Assembly: GCA_021799405.1 (NCBI GenBank)
Contig: JAJZAL010000089.1
Location: 1 to 18,030, forward strand
Source: Acidobacteriota bacterium
GTDB lineage: Bacteria; Acidobacteriota; Terriglobia; Terriglobales; Acidobacteriaceae
Length of the DNA: 18,030 nt
Direction: 5' to 3'
Numbering within the stretch: position 1 is the stretch's first letter; each line of letters starts with the position of its first letter. The notes under the pieces are model-generated. The model did not search any database. It was given only the letters and a program-made list of their open reading frames with translations, and had not been told where the DNA came from. A program made the translations under genes and the position numbers. Of the stretch, positions 14,561 through 18,030 are shown in pieces.

Positions 14561-15940
14561 TCATTTCGATTCGATGCCGCGCCACATGCTGGGAGCCTGT
14601 TTGAATCCGCGGGTGTGAACCGCTAGGTAGACGACGCCGATCCCCAGCCAGATGAACCCGGCCGTTTTGGCTTCTATGCTGAGATTCAACCAGACATAGA
14701 TGCACACCACCGCGCCGGCCAGTGGCATCAGCAGGTTATGCAGCAGGGTGCGTCCGGAGCGTTGTTTGCCCGTGATCCAGAAGTGCTGAATGACCGACAG
14801 GTTCACCAGGATGAAGCCGACGAAGGCGCCGAAGTTCAGCGTTTCGACCGCGATCCGGTAGCTCGACAGGAGTGCCGCGATCAGCAGTGCTCCGGAGGTG
14901 ATGTAGATGGCCCGGGTCGGCGTCCCGAAGCGGGGGTGCAGACGGCCGAACAATCTCTGCGGAATCACCCCGTCACGGCCCATGGCAAACAGAAGGCGTG
15001 ACGATCCGGCCTGTCCTGTCAGAGCACAAGAAATCCCGGAAACCACCAGCACGGCCGTCAGAATCAGGAACATGATCTGGCCACCGATGCGGCGGCCAAT
15101 GTCGAGGATCGCCGTGTTGATATGGGCGAAGCTGTGATAATCGTTCCACGCCAGGGCGGCAAAGTAGACCGTCGCAACGCAGATCGCGGTCTGAATGATG
15201 CAGACAATGACCGTGGAAAACCCGATGTCCTTCTCCGGGTTTACGCTGTCTTCGGCGAGGGTTGAGATGGCGTCAAATCCGATATAGGAAAGTGCCGCAA
15301 TGGATGCGCCCAGCATGATGGGGCCGCCCGAGAAGTGGTGCGGCGGGTAGATCCCAGCCACGGACACCAGCGCGCCCGCGCCGTGATGCATGGCCACATA
15401 ACGGATGGCCAGTGCGATGAAGAGCACCATGCATGCCGTCATGGCGACCATCATGACCGTGTTTGCATGAGACAGAGTGCGGATGCCGAGCACGTTGACG
15501 AGCGTGATTCCAGCGGTAAAGAAAATCACCCAGAGAGAATAAGGGATGGATGGAACCAGGCGTGCTGCGGTCAGGGCGGGAAGAATGATGCCGATGAGCG
15601 GAAGCAGGAAATAGTCCAGAATCATTGCCCAGCCGGCAAGAAAGCCGATGTACGGGTTAAACGTCTGTTGAACGTAGGTATAAGTTGAACCAGCCGACGG
15701 ATAAACAGCAGACATTCTGCCGTAACTGGTAGCGGTGAACAACATGGCCACCATGGCGACGAGGTAACTCAGTGCCGCCTGGCCGTGCGAAACCGTCTGG
15801 ATAATGCCGTAAACCGGGTAGACGGCTGTCGGACCTACGATCACCAGGCCGAAAAGGATCAGGTCGCGGCGCCTGAGCACCCGGCGGATGACGTCTTGAT
15901 TGGATGGATTTGATGCGTGAGCTTCGAGCAATTCACTCAT
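14561..15940 (-). CDS. APC family permease, PuuP-like
   Basis: 459 aa, about 12 helices. The sequence resembles putrescine importer PuuP and relatives: PVYGIIQTVSHGQAAL, TATSYGRMSAVYPSAGSTYTY, NPYIGFLAGWAMILDY, GFDAISTLAEDSVNPEKDI and LLFAMGRDGVIPQRLFG all sit where expected. The start is placed at the ATG at 15940 (AAAGAG 7 nt upstream). A frame extending to 16030 would translate through the 115-bp palindromic element and is rejected. It converges with the epimerase gene with 64 bp between stop codons, and no strong terminator is seen there. The substrate could be an amine, an amino acid or a dipeptide. Import of L-Ala-D-Glu would complete the neighbouring pathway, but this is context only. 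Confidence 0.88.
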   Translation of the reverse strand: MSELLEAHASNPSNQDVIRRVLRRRDLILFGLVIVGPTAVYPVYGIIQTVSHGQAALSYLVAMVAMLFTATSYGRMSAVYPSAGSTYTYVQQTFNPYIGFLAGWAMILDYFLLPLIGIILPALTAARLVPSIPYSLWVIFFTAGITLVNVLGIRTLSHANTVMMVAMTACMVLFIALAIRYVAMHHGAGALVSVAGIYPPHHFSGGPIMLGASIAALSYIGFDAISTLAEDSVNPEKDIGFSTVIVCIIQTAICVATVYFAALAWNDYHSFAHINTAILDIGRRIGGQIMFLILTAVLVVSGISCALTGQAGSSRLLFAMGRDGVIPQRLFGRLHPRFGTPTRAIYITSGALLIAALLSSYRIAVETLNFGAFVGFILVNLSVIQHFWITGKQRSGRTLLHNLLMPLAGAVVCIYVWLNLSIEAKTAGFIWLGIGVVYLAVHTRGFKQAPSMWRGIESK

Positions 15941-15953
15941 TCCTGGGCTCTTT

Positions 15954-16068
15954 AGAGCATTTTCACTGATGCTATGAGGCGTCCTCGATCGATCCGGTGC
16001 GGCCGTTCTTTGATGGAACGTCCACGCCAACTTCCTTGTTCTCCCTACATCCTCAGTGAAAATGCTCT
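15954..16068. repeat. 115-bp palindromic element (copy 2) with 16-bp perfect ends
   Basis: AGAGCATTTTCACTGA (15954-15969) is perfectly complementary to 16053-16068. A central imperfect hairpin, GGTGCGGCCGTTC facing GAACGTCCACGCC (core CGTTC 16004-16008 and GAACG 16016-16020), sits at the midpoint. Length is exactly that of copy 1 at 4501-4615 and the outer 9 bases of each arm are the same, but the interiors differ. It begins 14 bp upstream of the PuuP-like permease ATG, so it would fold in that gene's leader. Confidence 0.8.
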
Positions 16069-16141
16069 GGCCCGTCCATGACTGGGGCCGAGCAAATAGG
16101 GTGTGTCCGATCTTACCTCGATTGAATGACCATGCGGGAGC

Positions 16142-16181
16142 AAAAAAAAACGAGGCAGCCCACGAAATGGGGGCTGCCTCG
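16142..16181 (-). terminator. Rho-independent terminator of the RND/TolC operon
   Basis: On the minus strand a perfect 11-bp GC-rich stem, CGAGGCAGCCC / GGGCTGCCTCG (16171-16181 and 16151-16161, 9-nt loop), is followed directly by nine U residues (16142-16150). It starts 20 bp after the outer-membrane factor's stop codon. Confidence 0.95.
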
Positions 16182-16201
16182 CAATGTACTAGAGGTTTGG
16201 A

Positions 16202-17593
16202 TTACGGATTCTGCCCGATCTGGTAACGCAGCGTTGCGAGCGCAAGCCGGTACTCATAGTGGGCGTTGGTGAATTCGATTTGCGCCGTGGTCTGTTGCAG
16301 TTGCGCCTGACTCAGTTCCACGATCGAGCTCAACCCGAGCTGATAGCGGGTTTGCGCCAGCGAAAGGCTCATGTCCGCCTCCTTGACGAGTTGCGCGGTG
16401 ACGCCCAGCTTCTGATAGGCCGCCTGTGTCTGGAGCCATGCAATGTGCACATCCCTGACAATGCGATCACGCAGGTTGCGTTCGTATTCTGCATCCGCTT
16501 TTGCGTGATACTCGGCTTCCTTGGCCTGGGAGGTGTAAAGAAAGCCGTTGAATATCGGAATGTTCAGATTGACTCCAATCGCGCCCCACCAGTTGGAGTT
16601 GTAGTATTGGTCGGGTCGCACGGGTGTTGCCCCGACGGTTCCCAGGACGCTTATGGAAGGCAGGAGTTGATCCCACTGTGCGCGAGCGAACTTCTTCGCC
16701 GATTGCGTGCTGTAGGAAAGGGATTGGAGGTCCGGCCGCTGATGCAGCGCTTCCTGCACCAGCGTTTTGGAGTCCAACGGCGGTGCGCCTGGAGTGGCTG
16801 GATTGTCGATCAGACGGAAGGTCTGGCTGTGGTCGAGGCCGAGGATGGCATCCAGAGTCGCCATGGTGGAAGCGGCATTGTCTTCTGCATCGATTTCCAT
16901 CAGTTTTGCCTCTGAAACATTGACCTCGGCAATGCTCAGGTCGAGGGTCGAGCGCAATTTGTTCTGCGTCAGTTCCCGGACCTGCGTTTCTGTCACCGTG
17001 CGAGTTGCAACTGTCTGTTTGGCGACCTTTAAAATTGCCTCAGCGGTCAGCGCGTTGTAGAACGCCTGATCCGTGTACAGAACAATTTCCTGGTTCGTTG
17101 CTATGGCGTTGGCCTGCATGGCCTGTTGCTCAAGTTTCTGGGTGAGCACCAGGTTGTGGACACGGCCGAAGTTGGTAATCAGCTGAGACAGCACCAATCC
17201 GCTTCCGGCATGGGTCAACATTCGCGACGCAGACAGATCACCGGCGGACAACCGGCCCCCCTCCTGCGCATCCATGGCGGTCGTGTCTTCCTCGGCAAAG
17301 GGCAAATCCGCAGAATGAGCCTCGCGGACTACCTGATGCTGCGCCAGCGCGAGCAGGCGGCTTGCACTGATTCTGGGATTATTGCGGATCGCCATCTGTT
17401 CAGCCTGATGGCGCGTCAGGGTGGGGATGCCACCCTGACTGGGAATGCCCGCCCCATTACCCATCTGCGCAGAGTTCAGCGTCAGATGAATCGACGGAGC
17501 GGGGGGTAATGAAGTGAGGCCCGGGGATTGCGCCATGGCGGAGATGGAAGCCATGAGAGCAACCGAAGCAACAACGCTACGAATGATCCTCAT
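16202..17593 (-). CDS. TolC-type outer-membrane efflux factor
   Basis: 463 aa with a signal peptide (about residues 1-21, ending SAMAQ). Two outer-membrane-factor repeats follow (about 60-250 and 275-460), long amphipathic helices typical of TolC/OprM tunnels. Examples are LTRHQAEQMAIRNNPRISASR at the start of repeat 1 and QARYQLGLSS-like text (QTRYQLGLSSIVELSQAQ) near the end of repeat 2. NLNIPIFNGFLYTSQAKEAE is the usual start of the last strand-helix unit. No lipobox cysteine is seen, so it is TolC-like rather than an OprM lipoprotein. Its ATG overlaps the RND stop codon (ATGA), so the pair is co-translated. It would form the exit duct for that pump. The substrate is unknown, and nothing ties it to the wall-salvage genes. 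Confidence 0.93.
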   Translation of the reverse strand: MRIIRSVVASVALMASISAMAQSPGLTSLPPAPSIHLTLNSAQMGNGAGIPSQGGIPTLTRHQAEQMAIRNNPRISASRLLALAQHQVVREAHSADLPFAEEDTTAMDAQEGGRLSAGDLSASRMLTHAGSGLVLSQLITNFGRVHNLVLTQKLEQQAMQANAIATNQEIVLYTDQAFYNALTAEAILKVAKQTVATRTVTETQVRELTQNKLRSTLDLSIAEVNVSEAKLMEIDAEDNAASTMATLDAILGLDHSQTFRLIDNPATPGAPPLDSKTLVQEALHQRPDLQSLSYSTQSAKKFARAQWDQLLPSISVLGTVGATPVRPDQYYNSNWWGAIGVNLNIPIFNGFLYTSQAKEAEYHAKADAEYERNLRDRIVRDVHIAWLQTQAAYQKLGVTAQLVKEADMSLSLAQTRYQLGLSSIVELSQAQLQQTTAQIEFTNAHYEYRLALATLRYQIGQNP

Positions 17594-18030
17594 GCTCCCA
17601 CCTCACCCTGGATATCTTCCACGCTCGGAGTCTCCTTTTGGTCGTCATGGGCGTGAATCAACAGATAGACCGCGGGAACCACAAACATCGTGACAACCAC
17701 TGATACGGCAAGTCCGCCGATGATGGCACGTGCGAGCGGAGCGTATTGCTCGCTGCCTGCCTCGAGGCCGAGAGCCATTGGAATCATGCCGAGCAGAGTT
17801 GCGACAGAGGTCATCATGATCGGTCTGAGGCGCATCTTGCAGGCCTGCACGACAGCTTCCATCAGCGGTAAGCCCTTCCGCATGATGTTGGCGAAGTCGA
17901 CGATGAGGATGCTGTTGGAGACCACGATGCCAGTCATCATGATGGTTCCCATGAGCGACATCAGGTTCAGCGTGCTTCCCGTTAGCACCAGTGTGAGCAC
18001 GACGCCTGCCAGGCCCGGCGGAATCGCCAT
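17590..18030 (-). CDS. RND efflux transporter inner-membrane pump, C-terminal part (5' end beyond window)
   Basis: 146 residues up to the stop codon, open to the right window edge. Three to four membrane segments correspond to the last helices of an RND pump: LNLMSLMGTIMMTGIVVSNSILIVDF (helices 9-10), the loop RLRPIMMTSVATLLGMIPMAL (start of helix 11), and PLARAIIGGLAVSVVVTMFVVPAVYLL (helices 11-12), followed by a short acidic tail. The edge methionine is internal, not the start. Sequence resembles the hydrophobe/amphiphile (AcrB-like) branch more than the heavy-metal branch, but this tail is not decisive. The membrane-fusion partner would lie outside the window. Confidence 0.92.
   Translation of the reverse strand: MAIPPGLAGVVLTLVLTGSTLNLMSLMGTIMMTGIVVSNSILIVDFANIMRKGLPLMEAVVQACKMRLRPIMMTSVATLLGMIPMALGLEAGSEQYAPLARAIIGGLAVSVVVTMFVVPAVYLLIHAHDDQKETPSVEDIQGEVGA

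Noticed and set aside
15941..16030. 30-residue N-terminal extension of the PuuP-like permease
   Set aside because: It is translated from the palindromic repeat. The ATG at 15940 has a ribosome-binding site and matches the family's start.
16142..16181. Hairpin considered as another copy of the dispersed palindrome
   Set aside because: It lacks the AGAGCATTT ends and is followed by a U tract on the minus strand, so it is an ordinary terminator.
16202..18030. TolC/RND pair as part of the wall-salvage system
   Set aside because: It is separated by a strong terminator and a repeat element, and efflux genes of this kind occur in many contexts. Nothing in the sequence links them.

Overview
The window looks like an accessory catabolic stretch of a Gram-negative soil bacterium, most likely an acidobacterium of the Terriglobia type. 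The basis is protein style (exported S9 peptidase, GH20, DUF1343/NamZ fusion, PuuP-like permease, RND/TolC pair), roughly 55-60 % GC by eye, and the dense, mixed-strand layout. The taxonomic call is inference. No rRNA, tRNA, CRISPR array, transposase or phage gene was seen.

Layout. (1) 1-2060, minus strand: a LAT-type amino acid permease followed by a class A beta-lactamase-like serine hydrolase that runs off the left edge. (2) 2273-4441, plus strand: an exported S9 prolyl-oligopeptidase-type peptidase, ending in a strong hairpin. (3) 4614-10960, minus strand: an apparent three-gene operon of exported GH20 beta-N-acetylhexosaminidase, sodium:solute symporter, and an exported fusion of an AmiE-like serine hydrolase with a NamZ (DUF1343, GH171) exo-beta-N-acetylmuramidase. 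(4) 11530-12306, plus strand: a GntR/HutC (UTRA) regulator, divergent from that operon across a roughly 570-bp intergenic region rich in inverted repeats. (5) 12479-14496, plus strand: an exported SH3-NlpC/P60 endopeptidase overlapping by 4 bp with a dipeptide epimerase carrying the DxD signature of L-Ala-D/L-Glu epimerases. (6) 14561-15940, minus strand: a PuuP-like APC permease. (7) 16202-18030, minus strand: a TolC-type outer-membrane factor and the C-terminal end of an RND pump, ended by a textbook terminator.

How it fits together. Regions 3 to 5, perhaps with 1 and 6, read as a peptidoglycan-salvage locus. GH20 would remove terminal GlcNAc, the AmiE domain would strip the stem peptide from MurNAc, and the fused NamZ domain would release MurNAc. 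The symporter would import a sugar product. NlpC/P60 would cut the stem peptide after D-Glu to give L-Ala-D-Glu, and the epimerase would make L-Ala-L-Glu for normal peptidases. The GntR/UTRA protein is the obvious candidate sensor of an amino-sugar ligand. This mirrors the Bacillus subtilis ybbC-nagZ-amiE and ykfB-ykfC logic, with GH20 in place of NagZ and two enzymes fused. The cytoplasmic MurNAc and GlcNAc enzymes (MurQ, NagA, NagB, kinases) are not in the window.

Two palindromic elements of exactly 115 bp (4501-4615 and 15954-16068) share AGAGCATTT/AAATGCTCT ends and look like members of a dispersed repeat family.
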